Part shown: one piece after another, positions 8,972-20,603 of the stretch | How positions within the stretch are numbered: the first letter of the stretch is position 1 | Layout of the letters: each line of letters opens with the position of its first letter | NCBI GenBank assembly: GCA_016906335.1 | Contig: JADEYG010000007.1 | Coordinates: forward strand, 2,248,001-2,312,000 | DNA from: Novakomyces olei | Taxonomy: Eukaryota > Ascomycota > Novakomycetes > Novakomycetales > Novakomycetaceae | Reading direction: 5' to 3' | DNA: 64,000 nucleotides | Made by a program: the position numbers and the translations under genes | The notes under the pieces: generated by a model | What the model was told of the DNA's origin: nothing | What the model saw: only the letters and a program-made list of their open reading frames with translations | Databases searched by the model: none

Positions 8972-10699
8972 ATGGAGAACAGCTATCAGCACTATCTCGC
9001 CACGGCCGCCAGGCAGCTCGATGGTGATGGCTTCCAAGCTCCGAGGCTTGCCTTTCCTGCCAAGAAAAGGGCCTTTCTCGAAGAGCCGTTCGAAGACTCG
9101 AAACAGCAGCAAAAGCAGTTACAACAACAACAGCAGCAGCATCAGCAGCAGTATATGCGCAACTCGCGCCCTTCGAGTCCTACGACGCCGACAACTCGCG
9201 AATCGCCTTTCCCCTCATCGAGTCCGCCTCTCCTTGTCATGTCATCCAGTCCCCCCACGGCCGATTGTTCTTCGCCTATACAGAGACACTACTTTGACGC
9301 GTCAGACGCGTCAGAGAACGTGTTTGCGTATGGAGGAATGGCCGTGAACGCGCTCGAGCGACGGGAGCAGCGGCCTCCGAAAATGAGACATTTAAATTTG
9401 GAAAAATTGCGAGAATCCAAAAGGGACAAGAGCAATGACAATAGCTTCGGCGTTGAGACGACAACCTGCCTTCCTCCGCCAACTCCCACGTTTGAAAAAT
9501 TATGGCTTTTTGAAGACTCGGAACTGACGAGCGCCAAAGAATTTGCGTCACATTCGCTGCCTCCGCGATTAACAAGGGAGTATTTGCCCACTGCAGAATT
9601 GGGCGAAGGCGGGTTTGGGTTTGTTGTTGCCGCACATTCGCATACGCGGGACTGTGAAGTGGCGATAAAGTTTATATATCGCCACAAAGTGCCTCGGCGC
9701 AGTTGGATGTCTGCTCCTCACGGCGGCACTGTTATCCCCTCGGAAATTTACATTATGAAATTGCTACAGGAGCATGCAGCTGCCGCTTACAATCCGGCCA
9801 CAGGGGCCTATCAGCCTTCCACTATGGCCGCCTACAAAAACATTGTAGGAATGCTGGACTACTTTGAGGATGAACGGTACATTATTCTCGTGATGGAGAT
9901 CCACGGCCGGCCTTGGTCCCGCAAGGGCCCACAACGGTTGCCCGCGCAACAACGAACGCCCCTACGCGACATAACGAACACTACAGGAGTGACAAGCAAT
10001 GTTGTGGGCCACGAGCCGTCGGCAGATTGGCAGAGTGCAAAGGGCACTTTGCACGGTACGAATCGCCGTCCCGCCGCACTGGAGCGCCGACCGTCGCACG
10101 ATCTTTTCGAGTACATTGAATGTGTCAGCCGAGTTCGGCCGGGGCTCCGGGCCGGAGAGCCGGCGACTAAAACGGGAGGGTTTGATGAGCCGACTTGCCG
10201 GTACATTGCGCGGCAATTAGTGGAGACAGTAGCGATGCTTGATTCCCTCGGCATCGTGCACAGAGATATCAAGGATGAAAATGTGCTGATCGACGAGGAT
10301 TTGAATATTAAATTAATTGACTTTGGCAGTGCTGCCGTGCTGCAGCAGACAGGCAAGGGGAACCGGCCACTACAGCTGTTTGATCGGTTTTACGGCACTC
10401 TGCCTTTTGCTTCACCCCAGATTCTAAGGGGCAAAGCTTACCAGGCAGAGCCAGCAGAAGTCTGGTCACTCGGCATTTTGATTTGTGTTATTCTGATTGG
10501 CGATACGCCTTTTGCAAATAACCAGGAAGCAATCGCAGGTAACTGGCGGACTCGCGTTCAGTCGCGTTTGGGTAAACGGAGCGCCGTGCTTTCTCCGGAA
10601 TTAGACGATTTGATAGACGGGATGCTGCAGACAGAAGTAGAGTCGCGGTTCGATATTTACCAGGTGCGAGACCATCCGTGGTGGAGGGCGGCTTTATAA
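8972..10699 (+). CDS. Serine/threonine protein kinase, PAS-kinase/Ppk6-like
   Basis: Single exon, 575 residues. The N-terminal 200 residues are low complexity (polyGln at about 47-63, then Ser/Pro-rich) with no PAS domain visible. The kinase domain starts near LGEGGFGFV, with VAIKF (Lys about 232), PSEIYIMK for the alpha-C glutamate, catalytic HRDIKDEN (about 429-436), DFGSA (about 450) and an activation segment ending GTLPFASPQILRG. The HRDIKDEN plus DFGSAA pairing is typical of PAS kinases and fungal Psk1/Ppk6 relatives, which adjust carbohydrate storage and translation to nutrients. Unusually, about 70 residues are inserted between the hinge (VMEIHG) and the following DLFEYIE motif, which normally lie close together. 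All catalytic residues are present, so it should be active. The name of the exact orthologue is uncertain. Confidence 0.85.
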   Translation: MENSYQHYLATAARQLDGDGFQAPRLAFPAKKRAFLEEPFEDSKQQQKQLQQQQQQHQQQYMRNSRPSSPTTPTTRESPFPSSSPPLLVMSSSPPTADCSSPIQRHYFDASDASENVFAYGGMAVNALERREQRPPKMRHLNLEKLRESKRDKSNDNSFGVETTTCLPPPTPTFEKLWLFEDSELTSAKEFASHSLPPRLTREYLPTAELGEGGFGFVVAAHSHTRDCEVAIKFIYRHKVPRRSWMSAPHGGTVIPSEIYIMKLLQEHAAAAYNPATGAYQPSTMAAYKNIVGMLDYFEDERYIILVMEIHGRPWSRKGPQRLPAQQRTPLRDITNTTGVTSNVVGHEPSADWQSAKGTLHGTNRRPAALERRPSHDLFEYIECVSRVRPGLRAGEPATKTGGFDEPTCRYIARQLVETVAMLDSLGIVHRDIKDENVLIDEDLNIKLIDFGSAAVLQQTGKGNRPLQLFDRFYGTLPFASPQILRGKAYQAEPAEVWSLGILICVILIGDTPFANNQEAIAGNWRTRVQSRLGKRSAVLSPELDDLIDGMLQTEVESRFDIYQVRDHPWWRAAL

Positions 10700-10936
10700 T
10701 GACAAACCTTTGCCAGTATCATCGGTTTGGCTGCTTTCCTCGTCATCGTTCTCGACGCTTGAATTATTGCTATTTGCTTATTGTTGATTGTTTGCTCTAT
10801 TACCAATGCTTTGTACTTTGTTTTCAATCGCAACAGGATATTAATTTTGGGTAGGTTTGATAATGTAATGATTTTTATACATAAAGACACAAGTACTAGA
10901 CACACGCGCACGCTATTGCAAACAATAAAGCCGCCA

Positions 10937-12520
10937 CTATTTCGCCCTCTCTTGTTTTGCATCGAGAAAGAACTGTTCAATATCCTCTTTTGTAACTATA
11001 CGGCCGTCCTGAGCATAAGGACGCAGGAACCCGCTCAATTTATCACGGAGCATATTGTAAGCACTCAGGCCTTCTATAGCTTGTGACCGGGGCATAGAGT
11101 CCAGCTGCCGAATGCCAGCGTCTAAAAGTGAGCCCGTTTCACTGGACGCATCTTCCGGCGGCTCATACGTTTCTTCCGGTGCAAGAAGAGGTGGTAAGCT
11201 TTGGTATCGTAAATGGCAATTTGCACACTGGCACAGATCTTCACGGAAAGACTCTTTCAAGAAAAGGGGTCTCACCAGATCCGTCAATGGCAATTTAGTC
11301 AGCAAACAGGGATCTGTTCCCTCAGGTTTTGCAGCATTTTCTCCAGAATTTGACGTGCCTTCCGCTTGAGCCTTGGTTTGGTTCTGCTCTGGCACTGAAT
11401 CTTGCTGTGCTATGTCTGTCGAAGTTTGAGAAGCATTTTCATCATATTCAACTCGCTTTGCGCCTCTTTGTTTGCCACTTTCTTCTTCTTGCGGATCTCT
11501 GTCTATGCTCAGAGATCGTTTTATTCCACGCAAAGAAGGGTCCGAAGCCTCTGTTTCAGGGGTTATTTCTGGCTGTGCAACTCGTGTCTGTCCGTCACCC
11601 AATTGCTGTGTCCCTGCCAATTCTGCCTCAAGTTTAGTGGCAGTTTCAGCCTTTTCAGACTCGCTCAATCCTTGCTCTGGTCCGGTTTGAACGGGCGCAA
11701 TCTGTTCTTGCAAAGGGTCTACAAAAGAAGGCAGACCTTGGTACTGCATGAGAAACGGGGCACGTTCGCGGACACACGCGAGGCAAACAAAATGATCATA
11801 ATCGTTTTCGTCTGGGCACCTCAAATCTTTCAGATCCTGTGAGATACAATGATCGTGAAACCAGTCTTCACACAAAAGACACTGGTACATGGTTCCGTCT
11901 TCCTCCTCCGGGACGTACGGCTTGTTGCAGGAACAGAAAAGGCCTTCAAAATTATGATTATACGCATTTTCTTTGCGAGCCGCCGATCGCTGTTTACGCA
12001 GCGAGCAAGGCTCGTGTCCTACTCGCTCAGTTCCGCAGTCACATTGAAAGTCTCGCTTGTTGAATAGTTCAACCAGGTTGTGTCCTTGAAAAGTTAGAGA
12101 TAAATGTGAAAAAGTAAATGACCTGATCATGCTTGTTTGGCCATGTATTGTTATTGGCTATTGTTTATTTGCTATTATTTATTTGCTATTTTTTCCTCTT
12201 AATTATCGGCTCTTTGCTCCCTGTTTGCGTGCAAACGTACCTCCGTGACAAGATATACTACACGAGTAGCAAATGCCTCCGCGCTGGTGTTCACTACCAA
12301 CGGGATCGCACTCCAAACACGCGTAAACGGGTTGGCGCAAAGGCCCGAGCTCATAAGTACACGCGTCAAAGCTGTAGGGCAGAGCTTCCCGAGCTTCTTC
12401 TTCGCTGTACACGTCAGTATCGCTGTGTCTAGACACATGAAATTCCGTAAACTCTGGAGCGACTTACAGTGAGATTTGTTTGTTGATAAAATCTTGCGCC
12501 GTTATAGAATCCGCGCTCAT
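10937..12520 (-). CDS. UBR7/Mlo2-like protein with UBR box and PHD finger
   Basis: Three exons (12520-12468; about 12428-12241; 12084-10937) give about 460-462 residues. Exon 1 encodes MSADSITAQDFINKQISL. Exon 2 begins the UBR zinc-binding box (CTYELGPLRQPVYACLEC, GICYSCSISCHG), completed in exon 3 by GHNLVELFNKRDFQCDCG. An atypical PHD finger follows (LFCSCNKPY, YQCLLCEDWFHDHC, FVCLACVRERAPF). The C-terminal part (FREDLCQCANCHLRYQ, GIRQLDSMPRSQAIEG, DGRIVTKEDIEQFF) matches the UBR7 tail. UBR7 proteins are candidate E3 ubiquitin ligases acting on histones or degrons; fission yeast Mlo2 is related. The second intron (12240-12085, branch CTAAC) is clear. The first is very short (39 or 45 nt), because two adjacent in-frame acceptors (TAG at 12429, CAG at 12423) are possible. 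The 3' end is convergent with the PAS-kinase-like gene. Confidence 0.9.
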
Positions 12521-12957
12521 CGTTGGAGCCAGTTTGTAGTGTTTATCTCATTGGTTTACAAGACGTTCTCCACCGACGCGTTGATAAAGTACCGATACTT
12601 TTAGCAAAGTTGGTCGCAGTACACTTTGCTTAAAAATCACGATCCATTTTATTATTGAACCCGTATATATAAATATATAAATATATAAATATATAAATAT
12701 ATAAATATATAAATATATAAATATATAAATATATAAATATAAAACACATACACTATGCTTTCGCTACTAACTATTTTATACTTGTACAACTACACGAGTA
12801 TTACTTGTTTGCCACGGTAAACCCAAATTAATTTACAGAGGTCGTATAAACGCGTAATTGAACGCGTAAAACTAATTTAATTAATTAGTTGATTAATTAT
12901 AAATTAATTAATTAAACGCGAAACAATCGAGATCAAAACTCTTGTCGCGTGTTGAAT
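12521..12957. promoter_or_regulatory. Bidirectional promoter of the UBR7-like gene and MCM2 with MluI boxes
   Basis: The 437-bp region has ACGCGT boxes at 12576-12581, 12850-12855 and 12862-12867, plus a related ACGCGAAA at 12916-12923. The last three lie within about 110 bp of the MCM2 start. MBF binding to ACGCGT drives G1/S transcription of replication genes in yeasts, so periodic MCM2 expression is likely. An 8-bp A/T repeat occupies about 12663-12742. Confidence 0.6.
12663..12742 (+). repeat. 8-bp A/T tandem repeat (AAATATAT)n
   Basis: About ten near-perfect copies of an AAATATAT unit lie in the promoter region between the UBR7-like gene and MCM2. Confidence 0.9.
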
Positions 12958-15528
12958 ATGGACCGTGGAAACAAGCGCAGCCGCTACCCGTCACGCGACG
13001 CTCCGCTACGCTCTGAAGAGGATGGCTCAGAGGGCGCTCCGCCCTCTTCGCTGATGCCTTCTTCTCCGCCAGCTCCCTTTTCATCAGACGCTGGCGAAAT
13101 TGAAGAGGAAGACGAGGCAGAGGATTTGCTAGCGGAGCGCGATGAACTCGACCTGGACGAGGCTGCGGAGGACGCAGCAGGCATTGATCTCTTTGGGGAC
13201 GATATGGATCGCGATTACCGCGAAAGTGCTCGTCAAGATCGGTACAGCAGACGCGATATTGACGATGCGGAATACGCAGAAATGTCTGCTTCTGAGCGGC
13301 GACGCGTCGATGCAATGCTGGACAGACGTGACGCAATACTGTCGCGTAGCCGAGGTCAGCCGGCGCCTTTCCTGCAGGACGACGAGGAGGATGAAGGGTT
13401 GGGATTGAGCGCAATTAGGCGCCGAAGACGGCATTACGATGAGGCAGCAGGCGAAGAGGAGGATGCAATGGACGAAGATCTGCCTCTCGAGGCCATTGCC
13501 GATGTGAAGGCAGAGTCGATCCAAGACTGGATCAACCAGGACCAGGTTAGGCGTACAATTGCCAAGGAATTTAAGAATTTTTTGCTCGAGTATACCGACG
13601 AGGCCGGCACTTCAGTGTACGGAAACAGAATCCGTACTCTCGGAGAAGTAAACGCCGAGTCCCTCCAAGTCAGCTACCAGCATTTGGCTGAGAGCAAGCC
13701 CACTCTCGCCTATTTTCTCGCCAATTCTCCTGCTGAAATGCTGTCGATTTTCGACAGCATTGCCATGGAGGCCACACTGTTACACTATCCAGACTACGAA
13801 CGTATTCATCCGGATATACACGTACGCGTCTCTGATCTGCCGACTACGTACACCCTCCGTGAACTCCGCCAATCACATCTAAACTGCCTGATACGCGTTT
13901 CCGGAGTTGTTACGCGTCGAGGCGGAGTCTTTCCTCAGCGGCGATGGGTGCGGTTTAATTGCTCCAAGTGCAATACAATTCTGGGGCCCTTCCACCAAGA
14001 TTCAGTGCAGGAAATCAAGATTTCTTTCTGCCACAATTGCCAGTCGCGTGGACCGTTTACTGTAAACAGTGAAAAAACGGTGTTTACAAACTATCAAAAG
14101 CTAACACTGCAAGAGGCTCCGGGAACAGTACCGCCGGGCCGGTTGCCGAGGCACCGTGAAGTTATTATGCTATGGGACCTGGTGGACGCGGCCAAACCGG
14201 GCGAGGAGATTGAACTTACGGGTATCTACCGTAACAATTTCGACGCCAGTCTTAATACGAAGAACGGGTTCCCCGTGTTTAGCACGCTTATTGAAGCAAA
14301 TCATATCTCCAAGCGGGAGGACCACTATGCCGCTTTCAGGTTAACGGATGAAGACGAGAAAGCAATCCGGCAACTGTCCCGGGACGAAAGGATCCAGGAC
14401 CGAATTGCCGCGAGTATCGCTCCCAGTATCTACGGCCATGAGGACGTAAAGCAGGCTCTCAGTGCCAGTCTCTTTAGCGGAGTAGCCAAGGACGTTCATG
14501 GGAAAATGACTATCCGTGGAGACATAAACTGTCTCCTGCTCGGTGACCCTGGAACTGCTAAATCACAGTTTTTAAAGTACATTGAAAAAGTGGCTCATCG
14601 TGCAGTGTACACCACGGGCCAGGGTGCCAGTGCGGTAGGGTTAACAGCGAGTGTCAGAAAGGATCCGATTACAGGCGAATGGACACTCGAAGGAGGCGCT
14701 CTTGTACTGGCAGACAGGGGAGTTTGCCTTATCGACGAGTTTGACAAGATGAACGATCAGGATCGGACCTCTATCCACGAAGCGATGGAGCAGCAATCAA
14801 TCTCTATATCAAAAGCCGGTATTGTGACTACACTGCACGCACGATGTGCAGTTATTGCTGCCGCTAATCCGATTGGTGGCAGGTACAATGCCACTATTCC
14901 TTTTTCACAAAACGTTGAACTAACAGAGCCCATCCTGTCCCGGTTTGATGTGCTCTGTGTGATCAAGGATATAGTTAACGCTACGGCAGATGAGCGGCTT
15001 GCCCGGTTTGTCGTCCAGTCGCACGCCAGGTCTCATCCGAGTAAGAAGGCAGATGTGAAGGGAGGAGAGACGCCCGCTGGACTGCCCACCAGCTCAGCGC
15101 ACGCTGAGGAAGAGGAGGCGAACAAGGCAGCAGAACCGATTCCACAGGAGCTTTTCCAAAAATATATTCTGTATGCCCGAGAGCATATTCATCCGCGCAT
15201 AAACTCTATGGACGAGACCAAAATTGCTCGGCTATACAGCGATATGAGACGCGAGTCAATAGCCACAGGCTCCTTTCCAGTGACACTTCGGTTCCTGGAG
15301 AGTGTTATTCGCCTCAGTGAGGCATTTGCAAAGATGAGGTTGAGCGATTACGTATCTGCTCGGGACATTGATCGTGCTATCGGCATTTCTATTCACAGTT
15401 TCTTGGAAGCGCAAAAAGTTAGTGTAAAGAAGGGTCTTGCTCGTGCTTTTGCAAAGTACACTTTGCGGTCAGCGGCGCCAGCACCGCGGCCACGTGGTGG
15501 AGCTCTTGCGGCAAGAGTGCCCGCTTAA
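12958..15528 (+). CDS. mcm2: MCM2, subunit of the replicative MCM2-7 helicase
   Basis: Single exon, 856 residues, close to yeast Mcm2 (868). The acidic N-terminal tail (EDGSEGAPP, EIEEEDEAEDLLAERDELDLD) is the histone-binding/Cdc7-target region. A zinc finger CSKC...CHNC lies at about 335-361. The AAA+ core has Walker A GDPGTAKSQ (about 528), GLTASVRKDPITGEW, Walker B CLIDEFDKM (about 591) and arginine-finger SRFD (about 660). The C-terminal winged-helix part follows. Mcm2 is loaded with Mcm3-7 at origins by ORC/Cdc6/Cdt1 in G1 and unwinds DNA in S phase. The ATG at 12958 is the first in-frame ATG. MluI boxes upstream fit MBF control. Downstream is a long AAAT tract. Confidence 0.98.
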   Translation: MDRGNKRSRYPSRDAPLRSEEDGSEGAPPSSLMPSSPPAPFSSDAGEIEEEDEAEDLLAERDELDLDEAAEDAAGIDLFGDDMDRDYRESARQDRYSRRDIDDAEYAEMSASERRRVDAMLDRRDAILSRSRGQPAPFLQDDEEDEGLGLSAIRRRRRHYDEAAGEEEDAMDEDLPLEAIADVKAESIQDWINQDQVRRTIAKEFKNFLLEYTDEAGTSVYGNRIRTLGEVNAESLQVSYQHLAESKPTLAYFLANSPAEMLSIFDSIAMEATLLHYPDYERIHPDIHVRVSDLPTTYTLRELRQSHLNCLIRVSGVVTRRGGVFPQRRWVRFNCSKCNTILGPFHQDSVQEIKISFCHNCQSRGPFTVNSEKTVFTNYQKLTLQEAPGTVPPGRLPRHREVIMLWDLVDAAKPGEEIELTGIYRNNFDASLNTKNGFPVFSTLIEANHISKREDHYAAFRLTDEDEKAIRQLSRDERIQDRIAASIAPSIYGHEDVKQALSASLFSGVAKDVHGKMTIRGDINCLLLGDPGTAKSQFLKYIEKVAHRAVYTTGQGASAVGLTASVRKDPITGEWTLEGGALVLADRGVCLIDEFDKMNDQDRTSIHEAMEQQSISISKAGIVTTLHARCAVIAAANPIGGRYNATIPFSQNVELTEPILSRFDVLCVIKDIVNATADERLARFVVQSHARSHPSKKADVKGGETPAGLPTSSAHAEEEEANKAAEPIPQELFQKYILYAREHIHPRINSMDETKIARLYSDMRRESIATGSFPVTLRFLESVIRLSEAFAKMRLSDYVSARDIDRAIGISIHSFLEAQKVSVKKGLARAFAKYTLRSAAPAPRPRGGALAARVPA

Positions 15529-15615
15529 TAAGAGCGTGTATCGCTAATAAGGAGATGCGAAGCAGGGTGATTGTGGTTTAGAGTCGATTCTTTGAGTTTT
15601 CGTGCGCTGGATTAG

Positions 15616-15830
<215 letters not shown>

Positions 15831-16024
15831 AATAAATTATAAAAATACAGTAAGTATTCAATTACACGGCTTGTACATTAACGTTATTGCCGTGTCGAGG
15901 TTCGACAATTGCTGTTTATCCACTTTTACTTTGCATCCCATTGAGTGTCTTTCGCTTTGAATTACTATATTCTTATATTTACATGGCAAAGCAGGAACAA
16001 GAATAAAAAGGTGCACGAGTTAAT

Positions 16025-16333
16025 ACGCCTATAATAAATATAATAAATATAATAAATATAATAAATATAATAAATATAATAAATATAATAAATATAATAA
16101 ATATAATAAATATAATAAATATAATAAATATAATAAATATAATAAATATAATAAATATAATAAATATAATAAATATAATAAATATAATAAATATAATAAA
16201 TATAATAAATATAATAAATATAATAAATATAATAAATATAATAAATAAATATAATAAATATAATAAATATAATAAATATAATAAATATAATAAATATAAT
16301 AAATATAATAAATATAATAAATAATAAATATAA
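16025..16333 (+). repeat. 9-bp A/T minisatellite (AATAAATAT)n, about 310 bp
   Basis: About 33 near-perfect copies of a 9-bp unit occur, with one AAAT insertion at about 16244. Because 9 is a multiple of 3, both strands give long meaningless open frames (Ile/Tyr or Phe/Ile/Leu repeats). Confidence 0.95.
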
Positions 16334-16649
16334 GTAAGTCTGCTTATACCTAATACGCAAGCCGTTCCACACAAAGAATGGATGCGAGGGATTAGGAGTG
16401 CAGATCGGCTACCTGAGCCAATTTCATGCAAAGAAGAAAAAAGACCGGCCGTGTGCTTACTGTGCAACGCTACTACTGACGCGGTCGCTGACCGCTAATT
16501 TCCGCTGTACCACTGCTCAGATCAGAGAGGCGCTTGATTGGCTGATTGATTGCTTTACAACAAAACGCTTACCATCCAAGCTCAACTTGTGGGCCTTCAA
16601 CGAGCATTACCGTCTGGCCAAGTGGGTAAAATTGTGGTAAGATCTCCGA

Positions 16650-17685
16650 ATGAGCCGGCACCACGAGCTGGCGGCTGCCGTTGCCGGGCAACGTGCTCAG
16701 GAGACACGTGACTCACGTGACTCGAGTCTATCGCCAACAGTGAGCCATAAATCCTCAGAGTCCTCACTGGCAGCGACGTTTAGTTACCAGCGGGCAGCGG
16801 CCGCGCTCGCTCAGACGCGTGAGAAGCGGCAAAATTCCTTCTTTGGCACTCGGCCGTGTCTCGATTCAAAGGGCAAAAGATCAGTGAGCTATACAAACAG
16901 ACAGCCTTCTTGTTCGCCTGTAATTGCCTCTGCCTCTGCCTCTGCCTCTTCGCCCCGTGTCTCTTCAATGCCGAGCAAAGTGTCTGCTGGCAGTAGTCGG
17001 AGTACCGTGGCACGGCCGCCTTCAGCTGCGCGGCCGACGATTGCCTCTTCGCTCAAGCAGACAAGTGCAGTTGCCACAGCAGAGGGCGGCAGTCCGTTGC
17101 CAGGAAAAGAGATACGTCACCGGTTCCAGTCGCCTTCTAATGCTTCTTCCAAGTCCGAAGCAGAAGCAGTGAGACGCGTAAGGCGGACGGCAGCAGCAGC
17201 AGTTGGAGGAGCGGTTCCACGTACACCAAACTCGCCAGCTTCAGGATTGGGAGCGCGTACAATCTCGCCGACAGAGATGCGTAGACTCTGCGTATCGAGT
17301 CCGCGGAAGAAGGCAGCGGCTCTGTCTAATCTTGGCACAGAGTCAGTGAGAGGAGGATCGTCAGCGGCTGCTTCAGCGGCTGCCGCAGTTGCCCAAGTCC
17401 GACGGAGGCGGGAAGACCCGCCTCCACCGGTCCCTCCGCTGCCTTCTTTAATGCCCAAGAGCTCAACGTACTCTGCCCTGAGCCAATTTGTGCCTCTCGC
17501 TGAAGGAGCAAAGCGGCCGGGGCACGCAAAGCACAGTTCTGTGTTTGTAAAGACGGACAGAGAAGGCGTAGGACTGCCTCCGCTTAATATGAACCCGCTG
17601 AGCTCTCCGACAAAGGCTAAAGTGCAGCAGATGAGCCAAGCAGGAGCAGCACGTAAACGAGAAACAGCCGATGATTCTTTGCCTC

Positions 17686-17721
<36 letters not shown>

Positions 17722-20209
17722 AGGAGCAGTACTTGGCCGTAGAAGTGCCCAATATTCCTCCAAAAAGCTCGTCTAGAGGGTCTTCTTTCCTTGGACGGCT
17801 GTCTAGTCTGTCCCGGAGCTCTTCACGCTCTAAACGGGGCGTAGCAAAGAACCCCATAGACGAGCCTGTTCCGTCTATGCCCGAGTGGGGGGTTGCTGTA
17901 CCCTCTCCCGGCCAGACGCAGAGCCAGGTTCCAGCCAAAGCTGGTGCTGATAAGATTGCTTACCCGACCACAGCACCCGTCTACTCCCACTACTCTCCGG
18001 AGGCAACAGCCAGCGATACAGGGGAAAGGGAAAAGCCCGGCAATAGTAGCAGCAGTACGAATAGCTATAGAAAGACCAGTGTAAAGCAGCCATCCGCCGC
18101 TTCGTCGTCCCGTACGAGCCGGGATGAAAGGTCGATATCACAGAGGACTCCGGTACAGCAGGTGACGGGTACAGCGGGACTCAAATCGTCGCCTATTTCG
18201 CCAGCAGCACAGGCAGCTTCTCATAGTATAAACAAGTATGGTGGGATTGTACACAGGAAGCCGATTGCAGAGACAGCAAGACTGCAGGAAACGCCAAATG
18301 CCTCAAGGCCACCTCGGATGGCTAATCCGCGAGTAATCACAGAGTACTCGAGTCCCAGAGTGCCAAAGAGCTTGGGGCCCACCGAGACAAGTGCTGCACT
18401 ACGCTCTGTCTCGACGCCAATGACTGTACGCCAACTGCCGGTGCCAAAGGCTGTAAAGAACCTTCCAGCGGCCGATTTGGAGGCAGCTAATGCGGAAATG
18501 CACGCAGTAACATCCAAGCACGAACATCTGGAGGAAGAGGCAAGGATTCTTGAATCCTTACAACTTGGTGCCAAAGCAAAAGCTCCAGTCGCGCCAGCCA
18601 GAGCTGAAAGTTTAGGCGGATCGTCGTTGAATAAACGGGAGTTGGAAGAAATTCAAGACTACCCGAACGTCTACTACACGGGCAAACCGGGGATCCTTAA
18701 GAATGGCAGTAAAGTACAGAGCCAGGCTAACGGACTGCTGTATGACGACGATCGTGGCGATTATCTTATTTGCTTGGGTGATCATTTGGCTTATCGTTAT
18801 GAGGTGGTGGACGTTCTTGGCAAGGGCAGTTTTGGACAAGTCGTGCGCTGCGTGGATCACAAAACGGGGAGCCTGGTCGCTATTAAGATTATAAGAAACA
18901 AGAAACGGTTTCATGCTCAGGCATTAGTCGAGCTGAAGATTCTTCGCCAGCTCGTTGAATGGGTACGAATTGATAAAAATAAAGAGGCTTTTTCGAGATG
19001 AGCAAAACCATCAAAATAGAAATAGTTGAATAATCGTCTTTTTTTTACTCTTGTTTTCCTCGTTTAATTTCTTCTTTTTTTATTATTTACAATTATTATC
19101 TATCAATATTTTTTGAACATTTTCAAGTTTCAAAGTCCAATTATCTCAACAATTGAATTACATATTACCAGTACAAACGGAAATACTAATTACAGGATCC
19201 AAACGAAGAGTTTTCTGTTGTACATATGATTGACAATTTCTACTTTCGCGACCATCTCTGTGTGGTCACAGAGCTGCTGGGAATAAACCTCTACGATTTT
19301 ATTAAAAGCAACAACTACCGCGGACTGCCCCTGAACGTTATACGGATAATAACACGACAGATTGTGGACGCATTAGTATTCTTGCGGCAAAAGTCTATTA
19401 TCCATTGTGATTTGAAACCGGAAAATATCTTGCTCGAGCATCCACGTAAAGCGCTTGTCCGTTTGATTGATTTCGGAAGCAGCTGCCACGAGAAAGAAAA
19501 AGTGTATACATATATTCAGTCCAGGTTTTACCGTTCGCCCGAGGTAATACTCGGCATGAACTATGGCCTTGCGATTGACATGTGGAGCCTGGGCTGCATT
19601 ATAGCAGAATTGTTCACGGGGACACCACTGTTCCCGGGAGAGAACGAGCAAGAGCAGTTGGCTTGTATCTCTGAAATATTTGGCCAACCAAGTCGCGATG
19701 TGATCGAGAGAAGTACACGGAGCAAATTGTTTTTCGATGCCTCTGGCCGGCAAAAGCCATTTACGTCTAGTAGAGGCAAGCGACGGCTGCCCGGAAGCAG
19801 AAACTTGTCCTCAGTAGTTAAATGCAAAGACAGTGCCTTTATCGACTTTATTGCTCAATGTTTGCGCTGGGACCCAAGGCAGAGGATGACACCCGTTGAG
19901 GCTTTGAACCATGAGTTTTTGACGAGGAAAAGGCCTCTGCCCAAGCACCCGGGCGAGACTACACCGGCAGGCAGTACTGTCTCCACTAGACGTCACCTTT
20001 TTGGCTGGGGAGACGGGGCCAAATCCGGTAGCAGGACAGTTTCTAATCCAGCTACTGGATCACGGCCTCTGCCTGCTACTCCACAGACTGCAGATAAGTT
20101 TGGCGCCTCGCGGAAACCTCGCTGGATGGGCGAAGATAGCCTTTTCCTCGGCAATGATTTCCAGTCTCCTACGCGAAGACACGTTTCCGCTGCATTGTTT
20201 AGGTCTTGA
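16650..20209 (+). CDS. DYRK-family protein kinase, class II (Pom1-like)
   Basis: Two exons (16650-18962 and 19196-20209) give 1108 residues; the 233-nt intron ends TACTAATTACAG. The first 690 residues are a Ser/Pro/Ala-rich, presumably disordered region with a polyAla run (17685-17720). Then comes the DYRK homology box (YDDDRGDYLICLGDHLAYRYEV) and the kinase domain: LGKGSFGQV, VAIKIIRNKKRF, catalytic HCDLKPEN (about 840), DFGSSC (about 863) and activation-loop YTY in VYTYIQSRFYRSPEV. The YxY tyrosine is autophosphorylated in this family, and the intron lies exactly after LVEW, before DPNEEFSVVHM. The DH box and length resemble fission yeast Pom1 (polarity and cell size at division) more than Yak1. 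Assignment as Pom1 orthologue is an inference. Confidence 0.92.
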
Positions 20210-20603
20210 GAGATATCGTGCTTTGAACTGCGAGCATTTAACTGAAAGTGCATTCGAACTTTAACTTTAGCAAAGAACCGAATGAATAAATAAATATATA
20301 AATATACAAATAAAAGAAACAAAAGTCAGGTAAAAGGGGGAACCGGGACAAGTTTTATTCTGTTACATTCTCAGTTTATCCTTTCCTTTATTGCAAGCAC
20401 AGAGTATCAATAAAAGGCGCTTGTGTAGACGATGGATATCTACAGTTCAAATGCAAACAATTACAGCAATTTTATCGGTTAGGGTCAAACGAGTCAATTC
20501 TATTATGCCAAGACTCTATACTCCGATGCTGAGACTCTAAAAACGTTCAATGCAAAGCCCATTCACATGGCTCAATACACGTACAGTCCAAAATTTGATG
20601 CTT
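20210..20603. other. Convergent 3' flanks of the DYRK and PI-PLC genes
   Basis: 394 bp. It contains a short AAATAAATATATAAAT stretch at about 20283-20310 and otherwise no identifiable element. Confidence 0.5.

Noticed and set aside
15965-16467. Two overlapping minus-strand frames of FII/IYY repeats
   Set aside because: Produced by the 9-bp A/T minisatellite, whose unit is a multiple of 3.
17117-17938. 273-codon minus-strand frame inside the DYRK gene
   Set aside because: Opposite strand of a low-complexity Ser/Pro/Ala-rich coding region; no family features.
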